Counted from the stretch's first letter, positions 32,028-41,016 are shown. The stretch: DNA of 64,000 nucleotides from CAYJPV01 sp964372095 (GCA_964372095.1 CAYJPV010000021.1:1-64000), one strand, 5' to 3'. The notes: generated by a model not told the origin, from the letters alone. Numbers and translations are program-made.

Positions 32028-33188
32028 ATGCATTCGGCGAAACAACTCGTGTGTGTGGGGATGGTGCTGGCAGCACTGCCCGTGGCCGCCTCGTCGATCG
32101 CGGCGCAGCCAGGGCTCAACGGTCGTTCACAGGCCAGCCCCTCCGGAGGCAGCGTCGCCCCCCAGGCCGTGCCGTACACGGTCAGTGACGTGACGTTTCC
32201 GAGCGGCGCCGTCACGGTGGCCGGGACGTTGACCATTCCCAGGGCGGAAGGACGGGTGCCTGCCGTCGTGCTGATCTCCGGCAGCGGCGCGCAGGATCGT
32301 GACGAGACCGTCGCGGGTTTCAAGATCTTCGCCGTGCTGGCCGACCACCTCACGCGGCAGGGCATCGCCGTCCTGCGGACCGACGACCGCGGCGTGGGCG
32401 GGACGACGGGCAGTACGGCGTTGTCCACCTCCGACGACTTCGCCGGCGATGCGCTTGCGGCCGTGGCGTATCTCACGTCGCGATCCGAGATCGACGCGAC
32501 CAGGATCGGCCTCTGCGGTCACAGCGAAGGGGGCATCGTTGCGCCCCTCGCGGCCTCCCGTTCAACCGATGTCGCGTTCATCGTCCTGCTGGCCGGGCCC
32601 GCGCTGAGCGGGGAGCACATCATGCTGGCCCAGGCCGAAGCCATCGGCCGGGCCCAGGGCGCGCCGGCCGCGGCGATTGAGAAGAATGCCGCCATGCAGA
32701 AGCGGATCTTCGCGGCGGTCCGGGGCGGAACGATGCCCGCCCTGCGGGCGGAGCTGCGGCAGGAAGGGCTGGCGCAGATCGCCGCGCTGCCCGAAGCGCA
32801 GCGGACGGCGGTGGGCGATCCGGGAGCCTACATCGATCGGGTACTCGACGCCCAGTTGAAGGCGGTGAGCAGCCCGTGGTTCCGCTACTTCCTGGACTAC
32901 GATCCCGTTCCCGCCCTTGAAGCGGTGCGATGCCCCGTGCTGGCGATCTACGGTGAGAAGGATCTGCAGGTCGTCCCCCTCGCCGGGAACCGGAGCGCGC
33001 TCGAGGCGGCGATGGCCCGCGGCGGCAATCGCAACCTGACCGTCACCGTCGTGCCGGCGGCCAATCACCTGTTCCAGGCGGCGAAGGCCGGCGTCCCGGG
33101 CGAATACGCGTTGCTCGAAAAGGCCTTCGCGCCGGGCTTCCTCGACACGCTGACCGCATGGATCCAGGCGAGGGCGCTACGGCGGTGA
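32028..33188 (+). CDS. Secreted alpha/beta hydrolase
   Basis: A 386-residue exported hydrolase. The signal peptide (LVCVGMVLAALPVAASSIAA) is followed by an alpha/beta fold resembling S33-type/BAAT hydrolases: VVLISGSGAQDRDET, the nucleophile Ser166 in CGHSEGG, the Asp region CPVLAIYGEKDLQV, and the His in PAANHLF. It probably acts on an ester or amide in the periplasm; the substrate is unknown. It lies 33 nt after the DUF1648 gene and may share its transcript. Confidence 0.87.
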   Translation: MHSAKQLVCVGMVLAALPVAASSIAAQPGLNGRSQASPSGGSVAPQAVPYTVSDVTFPSGAVTVAGTLTIPRAEGRVPAVVLISGSGAQDRDETVAGFKIFAVLADHLTRQGIAVLRTDDRGVGGTTGSTALSTSDDFAGDALAAVAYLTSRSEIDATRIGLCGHSEGGIVAPLAASRSTDVAFIVLLAGPALSGEHIMLAQAEAIGRAQGAPAAAIEKNAAMQKRIFAAVRGGTMPALRAELRQEGLAQIAALPEAQRTAVGDPGAYIDRVLDAQLKAVSSPWFRYFLDYDPVPALEAVRCPVLAIYGEKDLQVVPLAGNRSALEAAMARGGNRNLTVTVVPAANHLFQAAKAGVPGEYALLEKAFAPGFLDTLTAWIQARALRR

Positions 33189-33206
33189 ACCCCAGGCACC
33201 GTCAAC

Positions 33207-34088
33207 TCACGGGCATGTCGCGAACGCCTGCATATCGGTCGCGGCAGGCATCGACTGCCCGAGTGGGTTCATGTAACTCTTGACCGCACCGGTTGCGGTA
33301 TCGGTCACGGTGACTTTGTACTCGATGCTGGTGGTTGCGCCGGCGAACACCCAGTACCGCTGGTTGGTCGAGCAGCCGTCGAGCACCTTGACGAGCAGTT
33401 CGACATTGTTGGGGCTGAAGAACCAGAAATTCCCCACTTCGTCCGTGTCCTTCACGGCCGTGCCCGTGCCGCCCTGCGTCCCGTTGTGCCACGTGGTCGT
33501 GACCTGGTACCGGCCGTTCTGCAGGCACAGCGCCGTGGAGGACGGCGTGCACGGCGTGGGCGCGGCCACGGCAGTGTTGGCCGCCGGTGTCGTCTTTGTG
33601 CTGTCGTCGCCGTTGACGATCCCGCTCGCGCGCAGGGTATTGACGATGTCGCCGCTCGTGTTGGTGTAGAGCAGCGTCGTGTCGAAGGTGAAGGACCCGC
33701 CGGCCGGTACCTTGTTGGTCTGCTTGGCGTGAATGATGTCGTTGGCCGAGTAGTGGAACGGGGAGACCTTGGAGTTGCCTTTGGTCAGGAACTCGAACAG
33801 CAGTTCGTCGATCACGCCGCCGTACGTGCCGCCGGTCTCGGTCACCGTGACCCGTGCCTGAACCTTCTTTTGAACGGGGCCCCTGTAATCCGTGTTGAAA
33901 CCCGCGGGGGCTGCAACCGGTGTGATGCCGAGGATCTGGACGGCGAACGTGAACGCTGCTGGCCGGGGTGTCGGCTGCGTCGGCGAGCCGGACCCGGACC
34001 CGGAGGACCCGCCGCCGCATGCCCAGGCAATCGCTGCCGTGGTGGCCGCGACCAACAACGACGACCGTACAAGGCGCCAACTCTGCAT
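33207..34088 (-). CDS. Lipoprotein with NVELLVKVLDGC-type C-terminal module
   Basis: A 293-residue lipoprotein. The lipobox IAWAC is followed by a Gly/Ser-rich linker and a beta-rich domain of unknown function. The last 75 residues read FFSPNNVELLVKVLDGC, then YWVFAGATTSIEYKVTVTDT. I recognise this as a module recurring in exported proteins of Acidobacteria and relatives; its role is not known to me. ATG 34088 has AAGGAG upstream. An overlapping +1 frame of similar length lacks a signal peptide and is not the gene. Confidence 0.82.
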   Translation of the reverse strand: MQSWRLVRSSLLVAATTAAIAWACGGGSSGSGSGSPTQPTPRPAAFTFAVQILGITPVAAPAGFNTDYRGPVQKKVQARVTVTETGGTYGGVIDELLFEFLTKGNSKVSPFHYSANDIIHAKQTNKVPAGGSFTFDTTLLYTNTSGDIVNTLRASGIVNGDDSTKTTPAANTAVAAPTPCTPSSTALCLQNGRYQVTTTWHNGTQGGTGTAVKDTDEVGNFWFFSPNNVELLVKVLDGCSTNQRYWVFAGATTSIEYKVTVTDTATGAVKSYMNPLGQSMPAATDMQAFATCP

Positions 34089-34220
34089 GGCCTGCTCCTT
34101 CGTGGTGACGGGAGCCGCGGGGGCAGTCGGCTGACCAGATTCCGGCCCATTATGCCCGAGCCCGTTCTGCCGGGGAAGCCGGCGCTGGAGGAGCCTTGTG
34201 GCGGACGAACGGCGGTGAAC

Positions 34221-36161
34221 TCACTTCACGGGCGTGATGCTGCCGGGCGCGACCGGCGTCGGGCTGACTCGCCCGTGGTTGCCCGTTGTGCCCGCGACGA
34301 GTGCTTCGCGCGTGACGATCGACGGGTGGTGCATCAGTTCGAAGGCATGCCGGTTGTCGACGATGCCCAGGCGCTGGAGGCTGGCCTTGCCCGTCACCGG
34401 GTCGGTGCCCATGAAGCTGTTCCAGACGATGAAGAAGGAGCTGCGGGGCAAGGCGGCGGCGCTGCGTTCCGCGTAGATGAGGTTGTCGAAGGTGCCGTCG
34501 CGCCCCGTGCGGCCCGGGCCCGCCTGGGGGATGCCGTACACCTTCGGGTAGCGGGCGAACAGCGCGTTGGCGTCCCAGCCCAGTTCCCAGGTGTTGCTGT
34601 AGAGGTTGTGCCCCATGACGTCGACCATGTCATCGCCGGGGTAGTAGTAGTCGGCCGCGCTCGACGCGCCGCCCGGCGCCGACGGCGCGTGGGTGCCCGC
34701 ATCGCCTTCGTAGACCCAGATGAGATTGTTCAGGCCGCGGGTGCGGGTGAAGTAGTCGAAGAAGAACGTCCACAGCGCCACGTACTCGGCGCGTTCGCGG
34801 TGTCCCCACCAGAACCACCCGCCGTTCATTTCCGAGCACGGCCGGAACATCACCACGACGCCCCGCGCCTGCAGGCGCGCCAGCGAGTCGCCGACGGTGT
34901 GCATCCAGCCCATCAGCGTGTCGTGGGCCGCCTGATTGCCGGCGCGCGACGCCGGGGCGGAACGCGACGGGTCTAACAGTCCTGGTATGTCAACGCCGGA
35001 ATTGTTGCCCGCGTTCAGTTGCACCCAGGGGTTGTAGACCGCCCACTTCATGAGGACGAGGCCGCCCGATTCCCCATACGCGGCCGCGCGGCGTTCGGCC
35101 TCGGCCACTTGCAGCGGAATACCCAGGCGATCGTACGGCGACTCGATGGCCATCGAGAGGATGGCCGGCCACCGGCCGGTGGCGCTGCCGAGCCCGTCGA
35201 TCATGGCGTCGTATTCGGCCGGGGTGCCCAGATCCGAGACCGTCTGCCCGACCGCGAGGTGTGCGCCTGGCGCACGGGAGGGGAGCAACGCCAGCCAGCG
35301 CAGCACAGCACGGGCTTCCGCATTCATGGCCGGGTTGGCCGGCTTGCCCGGAAACGACGCGGCCGCGTGTGGGTTGGTCGCGGCCCAGTACTCCTCGGCG
35401 TTGCTGAACCCGTCGTGATCGGGATCCTCGTCCGCGTCGACTGCCAGCGGCGAGAGTCCGTGGTTGTGTTCCCACGTGTCCGGCAAACCGTCTCCGTCGG
35501 TGTCCGCGCTGGCGGGGTCCGTCCCCAGGGCCGCCTCGTCGCGGTCCATCGTCGCATCGCCATCCGTGTCCGCATCCAGTGTCAGGCCATCCAGGAAATA
35601 CGCCGGCAGGAGGCGGGGAACAGCGGCCGCGGACCCGCGGGCCAGTTGCTGGACTTCGATCCTGATTGCTGCTGACTGGAGCGTGTCCTCCCACGACACC
35701 ACCGACCCGCCGGACACCTCGACCCACTGGCGGGCTTCCAGAACAACACGTTCGGCCAGCAGGACGTCAGGACGTTGCCCGCTGCTGTCCGCATACCGCA
35801 GGAAGACGCGCACGCTCGCGAAGTCGTCGAGCCAGACCCAGAGGCGGCAGACGCGGCGACGGTCGGTCCCCTCGGCCCTGAGCGCCGCCAGGACGTTCTG
35901 GCTGAGGCCGTCGGATGCGGAGGCGCGGCCCGAGACGTGGACCGACCAGATGCCGGTCCTGGCGCGGAGGGTCGACGACCGGACCGCCAGGCCAGACGAG
36001 GTGCTGCCCTGGACTGTCCAGCCGCTTGGCACGCTGTCGGATCCCCGGTTCGATTCGAACGATCCGTTGGTGACAATCTCCGCGGCCTGAGCGTGGGGCG
36101 CCGCGATGAGCACCATCACCGCCAGGCCCCATGTCTTCAGTCCCGGGAACGCAGTTCTCAT
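34221..36161 (-). CDS. GH26-like glycoside hydrolase with N-terminal CBM and calcium repeats
   Basis: A 646-residue secreted protein. Signal peptide (WGLAVMVLIAAPHAQA), then a jelly-roll carbohydrate-binding-like domain (about 30-195), then thrombospondin-3-like calcium repeats (DADTDGDATMD, DTDGDGLPDTW, DEDPDHDGFSNAEEY). The C-terminal barrel resembles GH26 (mannanase family). The acid/base region FRPCSEMNGGWFWW contains Glu444. The expected nucleophile Glu aligns with Gln546 in GIPQAGPG, about 102 residues later. The enzyme may therefore be inactive or a binding protein. ATG 36161 is chosen for AAGGG 9 nt upstream; ATG 36170 is close by. Confidence 0.8.
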   Translation of the reverse strand: MRTAFPGLKTWGLAVMVLIAAPHAQAAEIVTNGSFESNRGSDSVPSGWTVQGSTSSGLAVRSSTLRARTGIWSVHVSGRASASDGLSQNVLAALRAEGTDRRRVCRLWVWLDDFASVRVFLRYADSSGQRPDVLLAERVVLEARQWVEVSGGSVVSWEDTLQSAAIRIEVQQLARGSAAAVPRLLPAYFLDGLTLDADTDGDATMDRDEAALGTDPASADTDGDGLPDTWEHNHGLSPLAVDADEDPDHDGFSNAEEYWAATNPHAAASFPGKPANPAMNAEARAVLRWLALLPSRAPGAHLAVGQTVSDLGTPAEYDAMIDGLGSATGRWPAILSMAIESPYDRLGIPLQVAEAERRAAAYGESGGLVLMKWAVYNPWVQLNAGNNSGVDIPGLLDPSRSAPASRAGNQAAHDTLMGWMHTVGDSLARLQARGVVVMFRPCSEMNGGWFWWGHRERAEYVALWTFFFDYFTRTRGLNNLIWVYEGDAGTHAPSAPGGASSAADYYYPGDDMVDVMGHNLYSNTWELGWDANALFARYPKVYGIPQAGPGRTGRDGTFDNLIYAERSAAALPRSSFFIVWNSFMGTDPVTGKASLQRLGIVDNRHAFELMHHPSIVTREALVAGTTGNHGRVSPTPVAPGSITPVK

Positions 36162-36266
36162 CGCCAGCATCCCTTTCGTTCTGGCTGATTGGACCGCGGC
36201 CGTTGTGAAAAGGTTAGATGGGTCCATGGCCGGTTCCGCTTGCAAGGACCGATCCCGGCTTCACGG

Positions 36267-37655
36267 TCATCTGGTCACGAGGCGCCCTGGGGCCAGGCGC
36301 TTCAGCATGCCGACGGTGGCGTCGACCAGCGTGTCGGCGGCTCCGGGTGCGTACGGGCTCCGGTCCACCTCGTAGCCGCCTTCGGCGTACTGGGATGTAG
36401 CCGGCAGGTACCCGCCCCAGGCGTGACAGATCGTGGCGACGAAGGTGTGGGTGAACGGAGAGGCGGCCTTGACGGCCAGGCCGATCTGCGTCGAGGCTTC
36501 GCACTCGAAGGCCGCGACACCGATGTCGCCGATCGCGGCGGTGACGACGCGGAGCGGCCGCGTGCCCCCGTGTTTGCGCGGCAACTGGACGTCCGACGCC
36601 TCGAACCGGAACGGCACGGGCCCGGCGATCGGGGTGGCGCCGTGCACGGCGTCCACGACGCTGTTGCCCAGCGCCTCTCCGAGGCGAACGGTCTCGGGGA
36701 CGGCGCCACCCGGCGCCGCGAAGGTATCGACGACCCGTTCAGGATCCACGTCAGCCGACGCCCCGGCGAACGCCGCAACCATGACCTGTCCTCCGAGCCG
36801 GCTTTCGGCGCGCTGCTCCGCGATGCCAAGGACGTCGCCGCTGACGAGGCGGTTGGGCGAGCGCAGCGAGCGCGAATGGCACGCGTAGCTGAAGAGCACG
36901 GCGAGCAGGCCGCCACCCTCCCGATCGATCCGGAGCGCGAGCAGTTCCGGATCCGAGATGCCCGATGGGTTGGGCAACATCTCCACACGGCCGTCCGGGA
37001 GGATCGTCCGGCGGCTCATGCCGACGCGCGACGTGCTGCGCCCGACGCTGATCCGGACCGGACCCAGGGCGCGAAGGGCGCGGTCCGCGACGGTGACCAG
37101 CTTTTCCGCCAGCGTTTCCGTGTAGGGCGCGTTGCCGGGATGAGGATATTCGCGATTCAGCGAGAGCTGCGGCCCGCTGTGCGTGTGAATGGCGCACAAC
37201 AGGATCTCTTCGGGCCGGAGGCCGAGTCGTTGGGCGATGATGTGCTGGAAGTACGGCCCGATACTGAACGACGCCAGGTCGGCCGAGACCAGCACGAACC
37301 GTCGGGACCCGCTGGCGAAGGCGATTGCCCGCGCGAAGAGCCGGTCGTGAACGCCTTCGCTGATCCGATGTTCGGGATTCAGGTACCCTTGCAGCGCAAC
37401 GGGTCCCTCCGGGGTGATGTCGATGCGCGCGACGCCCGCGCGCAAGGCCGGCGCGCCCTGGCCGGATGCGGCAGCGTGGTGTTCCGCCGGCGGCAGGACG
37501 GTGGCCGCCAGAGGCAGGAAGCAAGAAGCAAGGAGCAAGGCGCAGGAAGCAGCCCCGCGGCGCCGATGGCCGATAGCCGACCGCCGATGGCCGATAGCCG
37601 CCAGAGCGACGACCAACGCGGTTGATGTGCGTCGGACCTGTTGGCACACTCGCAT
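36267..37655 (-). CDS. Neutral/alkaline ceramidase-like secreted hydrolase
   Basis: A 462-residue protein. From about residue 72 it matches the neutral/alkaline ceramidase N-terminal domain: RAGVARIDITPEGPVALQGY, CAIHTHSGPQ (zinc His) and SYACHS. Similar proteins hydrolyse ceramide, but many relatives of this size are uncharacterised. Residues about 18-48, including the only plausible signal peptide core (CALLLASCFLPLA), are encoded by the heptad array at 37511-37603. No other start lies between the array and the domain. The N-terminus may thus have been built or disrupted by repeat insertion. Confidence 0.75.
   Translation of the reverse strand: MRVCQQVRRTSTALVVALAAIGHRRSAIGHRRRGAASCALLLASCFLPLAATVLPPAEHHAAASGQGAPALRAGVARIDITPEGPVALQGYLNPEHRISEGVHDRLFARAIAFASGSRRFVLVSADLASFSIGPYFQHIIAQRLGLRPEEILLCAIHTHSGPQLSLNREYPHPGNAPYTETLAEKLVTVADRALRALGPVRISVGRSTSRVGMSRRTILPDGRVEMLPNPSGISDPELLALRIDREGGGLLAVLFSYACHSRSLRSPNRLVSGDVLGIAEQRAESRLGGQVMVAAFAGASADVDPERVVDTFAAPGGAVPETVRLGEALGNSVVDAVHGATPIAGPVPFRFEASDVQLPRKHGGTRPLRVVTAAIGDIGVAAFECEASTQIGLAVKAASPFTHTFVATICHAWGGYLPATSQYAEGGYEVDRSPYAPGAADTLVDATVGMLKRLAPGRLVTR
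37511..37603. repeat. Heptad tandem array inside a coding sequence, array D
   Basis: On the plus strand, GAAGCAA-type heptads run from 37511 to 37552 (GAGGCAG, GAAGCAA, GAAGCAA, GGAGCAA, GGCGCAG, GAAGCAG). After nine bases, GCCGATG/GCCGATA-type heptads run from 37562 to 37603. The order of the two blocks is the same as in array E. The array is antisense to, and within, the ceramidase-like gene, encoding its N-terminal residues. Confidence 0.92.
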
Positions 37656-37750
37656 TTCTCACCTCATCTGCGTGGTCGGGCTCCCGCACGCCGTCAGCCT
37701 CGCCAACGACCTGCACTCACTGGATTAGACACCGGATCCGGGGCGAGGTG

Positions 37751-37778
37751 GCTCGGGCTGGTGTGCTCGGGCTGGTGG
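37751..37778. repeat. Two 14-bp direct repeats (4 heptads)
   Basis: GCTCGGGCTGGTGT and GCTCGGGCTGGTGG are adjacent, giving four units in 7-bp phase. They sit in the divergent gap before the esterase gene. This is a weaker, unrelated-sequence case of the heptad period. Confidence 0.6.
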
Positions 37779-37798
37779 CGGTACGGCGCGGCAGCGGC

Positions 37799-37804
37799 TA
37801 CAAT
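37799..37804 (+). promoter_or_regulatory. TACAAT -10 box before the esterase gene
   Basis: TACAAT lies 30 nt before ATG 37835, with AGGAGG in between, so this gene would have a normal short leader. No clear -35 is seen. The gap 37656-37834 is otherwise featureless apart from the 14-bp direct repeat. Confidence 0.35.
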
Positions 37805-37834
37805 CCACACGCCGCTGGTACGGCAGGAGGCAGC

Positions 37835-39526
37835 ATGCGCTCACGTGACTTCCGCAGGGCTCTGTGTCTGTGTTCGATGCTCTCGTTCGGTGCGGCCCTG
37901 CTGGCGGTCCCGGCCTCGTTGGCGGCAGGCCCCCCGCAGAAGCCGGCGAAACGTCCCGCGCTGCGATTCGAAGTGTCCTTCCCGGCGGCGGCGCACGCGG
38001 AGCCGGTGACCGGCCGCGTCTACGTCATGATCGCGCGGACCGGCGAGCGCGAGCCCCGCCTGCAGATCGGCCGCACGGGCACGCCGTTCTTCGGCCGCGA
38101 CGTCGAGCGGCTGGCGCCGGGAGCGGCTGCCGTCATCGACGACACCGACCTGGGCACACCGGTCGCCAGTCTGCGGGACATCCCGGCCGGCGACTACGTC
38201 GTGCAGGCGATGGTCAACGTGTACTCCGAGTTCAGGCGTGCCGACGGTCACGTCGTGTGGATGCACGACGATCAGTGGGAGGGCCAGCGCTGGAACGTCT
38301 CGCCGGGCAACTTGCACAGCGCGCCGATGACCGTGCGGCTCGATCCCGCCGCGGGCGGCGTGGTGAAACTGGTTGCCGACCGGGTCATCCCACCGCTCGA
38401 GCCGCCGGCCGACACGCCGTGGGTGAAACGGTTCAAATTCCAGAGCCCGATGCTCACGAAGTTCTGGGGACGGCCGGTGTATCTCGGCGCCACCGTCCTG
38501 CTGCCGCGGGACTACGACCGCGAGACGATGAGCTATCCCGTGCTGTACGATCAGGGGCATTTTTCGACCGGCGCGCCGCTGCGGTTCGACCCCGCGTTTA
38601 CGCCGACCGAACGCCAGCCGTACAACATCGCGATCGACTGGGTGCGGCCCGATTTCCCGAAGATGGTCGTGGTGACGTTCCAGCACCCGACGCCGTATTT
38701 CGATGATTCGTACGCCGTGAACTCGGTCAACGTCGGTCCCTACGGCGACGCGATCATGCAGGAGCTGATTCCCGAGGTGGAGAAGCGGTTCCGCGTGATG
38801 CGCGAGCCGTACGCCCGCGTGTTGTCGGGCGGGTCCACCGGCGGCTGGGAGTCGCTCGCGCTGCAGATCTTCCACCCCGACTTCTTCGGGGGCACGTGGT
38901 CGTACTGCCCCGATTCGGTGACCTTCACCGACGTCGAAGGCATCAACATCTACAAAGACACCAACGCGTACTTCAAGATGCACGCGAACGGGTGGCTGAA
39001 AGTCCCCACGATCAACAGCCGCGAGGTGAACGGCCAGGTGCGCCAGACCTCCGAGCAGCGCAACCACTTCGAGCTGGTGAACGGCACGAAAGGACGGTCG
39101 GGTGAACAGCTCGACATCTGGTCGGCTGTCTACGGACCGCTTGGTGCCGACGGGTATTTCAAGCCGCTCTTCGACAAACGTACCGGCGACATCGATCCGG
39201 CGGTGGCGGAGCACTGGAAAGAACACTACGACCTGCTCCACTACCTGCGGCGCAACTGGCCGACCGTCGGGCCGAAACTCGTGGACAAGATCCACGTCTA
39301 CACCGGCACGGCCGACACCTACTTCCTGAACAACTCGACGCGCGAGCTGCAGGAGTGGATGAAGACCACCGCCAACCCCCACTACGAGGGGTTCTTCCTG
39401 TACGGCGATGGCAAACCGCACTGCTGGAGCGGTCCCGTGACGCAAGGCGAGCGGCTGAAGGAGATGGCGCAGCACATCATGGCGCACAAGCCCGACTGGG
39501 CCACCGCGCCGTGGTGGCCGAGGTAA
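37835..39526 (+). CDS. Secreted esterase, Fes/esterase-D superfamily
   Basis: A 563-residue exported alpha/beta hydrolase. Signal peptide (SMLSFGAALLAVPASLAAG), an N-terminal beta domain of about 200 residues, then the catalytic domain: GATVLLPRDYDRETMSYPVL, the nucleophile in SGGSTGGWES, an Asp in the region VYTGTADTYFL, and His in DGKPHCW. The family includes feruloyl and siderophore esterases; the substrate cannot be named. ATG 37835 has AGGAGG 4 nt upstream. The stop codon is followed at once by heptad array E. Confidence 0.87.
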   Translation: MRSRDFRRALCLCSMLSFGAALLAVPASLAAGPPQKPAKRPALRFEVSFPAAAHAEPVTGRVYVMIARTGEREPRLQIGRTGTPFFGRDVERLAPGAAAVIDDTDLGTPVASLRDIPAGDYVVQAMVNVYSEFRRADGHVVWMHDDQWEGQRWNVSPGNLHSAPMTVRLDPAAGGVVKLVADRVIPPLEPPADTPWVKRFKFQSPMLTKFWGRPVYLGATVLLPRDYDRETMSYPVLYDQGHFSTGAPLRFDPAFTPTERQPYNIAIDWVRPDFPKMVVVTFQHPTPYFDDSYAVNSVNVGPYGDAIMQELIPEVEKRFRVMREPYARVLSGGSTGGWESLALQIFHPDFFGGTWSYCPDSVTFTDVEGINIYKDTNAYFKMHANGWLKVPTINSREVNGQVRQTSEQRNHFELVNGTKGRSGEQLDIWSAVYGPLGADGYFKPLFDKRTGDIDPAVAEHWKEHYDLLHYLRRNWPTVGPKLVDKIHVYTGTADTYFLNNSTRELQEWMKTTANPHYEGFFLYGDGKPHCWSGPVTQGERLKEMAQHIMAHKPDWATAPWWPR

Positions 39527-39652
39527 GCAAGAAGCAGGAAGCAGGAAGTAGGAAGTAGGAAGTAGGAAGTAGGAAGTAGGCAGTAGGCAGTAGCCGAAAG
39601 CCGAAAGCCGAAAGCCGAAAGCCGCAGGCCGCAAGCCGTAAGCCGCAGGCCT
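39527..39652. repeat. Heptad tandem array of 18 units, array E
   Basis: Eighteen consecutive 7-bp units start on the first base after the TAA stop. They grade in sequence: GCAAGAA, GCAGGAA (x2), GTAGGAA (x4), GTAGGCA (x2), GTAGCCG, AAAGCCG (x4), CAGGCCG, CAAGCCG, TAAGCCG, CAGGCCT. The register is unbroken over 126 bp. The ribosome site of the next gene (GGGAGG, 39664-39669) follows 11 nt later. The stepwise change of the unit suggests growth and drift of a single array. Confidence 0.97.
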
Positions 39653-39674
39653 TTGAATGTCGAGGGAGGTCGTG

Positions 39675-41009
39675 ATGGGGCGTCGGGTCTGGATCGTTCT
39701 GGTGGTCATGCTGGCGTGGGTCGCGCCAGTGTCCGCACAGCCGCTTGTATCGTCGAACCGGATTGATGCCATCACGCCGATGGCGCCGGAGCACGCGGCG
39801 TACGGCAGCCTGCCCGTCGGCGTACGGACGATCACGGCCACCGATCGGGGCCGGGCCGACGTGCTGCGGACAAAGGCCGGCGAGAGCGTTGCGCGGTACG
39901 ACCGGACATTGACCCTCGAGATCTGGTATCCGGCCGTCCTCGCGCCGGGCCAGGCGCCGGGCGCCGAGTACCGCGTGATCCTGCGCGACCCCTCGCGGGT
40001 GGCGACACTCGTCGGCCGTGCCGTCCGGGATGCCGCGCCCGCCGCCGTTCCCGGCGGGTACCCGCTTGTGATCCTCTCCCACGGCTACCCGGGCAACCGG
40101 CACCTGCTCGGCCACCTCGGCGAGAACCTGGCGTCGAAGGGCTTCGTGGTGGCGTCGATCGATCACGCCGAGAGCACCTACGACGACCAGAAGGCGTTTG
40201 CGAGCACGCTGTACCACCGTCCCTACGATCAGCTGTTCGTGCTGGACGAGATCGATCGCCGGTCCCGGGCGGGTGACGGCGGGTTCCTGGCCGGCCTCGC
40301 CGACGCGTCACGCACGGCCATCGTCGGCTACTCGATGGGCGGGTACGGCCTCCTCAACGTGCTGGGCGCGGGCTTTGCGGACGCCAGCGTGACCTCGCCA
40401 GCCGCGCCACCGAACCGTCTGCTGTTCGAGCGGGCCGCATCGAATCCCGCGTTTCCCAAGCAGGCCGATCCGCGGATCAAGGCGGCCATCGCCCTCGCGC
40501 CGTGGGGGATGTCGGGCGGCGCCTGGACCGCCGACAGCCTGCGGGCCATCACCACGCCGACGTTGTTTGTCGCCGGCAGCGGCGATGACGTCTCCGGGTA
40601 CGAGAAGGGGACACGCGCCGTGTTCCTGGGCGCGACAGGAGCGGACAGGTACCTGCTGACGTTCCTGAACGGGTCGCACAATGTGGCCGCCCCGATGCCA
40701 GCGCCGTCCGAAGCCTACGCCTTCTCGGAGTCGCTCAGGCTGTTCCCGTTCATGCACTATGCGGACGGCGTGTGGGACTCGGTGCGGTCCAACAACATCC
40801 TGCAGCACTTCGCGACGGTGTTCCTCTCCGTCCACCTCAAGGGGGATCGGGACGCGCAGGCGTTTCTCGACGTCATCCCGAACGGCCGCGACGGCGTCCA
40901 CGCCCTCGATCGCGATGGCGTTGCGATGCCCAGGCACACGTATTGGAGGGGGTTCAAGCCGCGCACCGCGACGGGCCTGACGCTCGAGCGGCTTCTGCCC
41001 GGCAGGTAG
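39675..41009 (+). CDS. Secreted dienelactone-hydrolase-like alpha/beta hydrolase
   Basis: A 444-residue exported hydrolase. Signal peptide (VWIVLVVMLAWVAPVSA), then an alpha/beta fold with YPLVILSHGYPGNRHL, nucleophile in VGYSMGGYG, Asp in TLFVAGSGDDVSGY, and His in NGSHNVAA. Platelet-activating-factor acetylhydrolase-like and dienelactone-hydrolase-like proteins share this layout. ATG 39675 is chosen for GGGAGG 5 nt upstream; ATG 39657 lies upstream of that site. The gap before it is almost entirely array E. Confidence 0.85.
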   Translation: MGRRVWIVLVVMLAWVAPVSAQPLVSSNRIDAITPMAPEHAAYGSLPVGVRTITATDRGRADVLRTKAGESVARYDRTLTLEIWYPAVLAPGQAPGAEYRVILRDPSRVATLVGRAVRDAAPAAVPGGYPLVILSHGYPGNRHLLGHLGENLASKGFVVASIDHAESTYDDQKAFASTLYHRPYDQLFVLDEIDRRSRAGDGGFLAGLADASRTAIVGYSMGGYGLLNVLGAGFADASVTSPAAPPNRLLFERAASNPAFPKQADPRIKAAIALAPWGMSGGAWTADSLRAITTPTLFVAGSGDDVSGYEKGTRAVFLGATGADRYLLTFLNGSHNVAAPMPAPSEAYAFSESLRLFPFMHYADGVWDSVRSNNILQHFATVFLSVHLKGDRDAQAFLDVIPNGRDGVHALDRDGVAMPRHTYWRGFKPRTATGLTLERLLPGR

Positions 41010-41016
41010 TACGTAG

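Noticed and set aside
33202..34080. Overlapping minus frame opposite in phase to the lipoprotein
   Set aside because: It has no signal peptide or ribosome site. The frame at 33207-34088 has both, plus the conserved C-terminal module.
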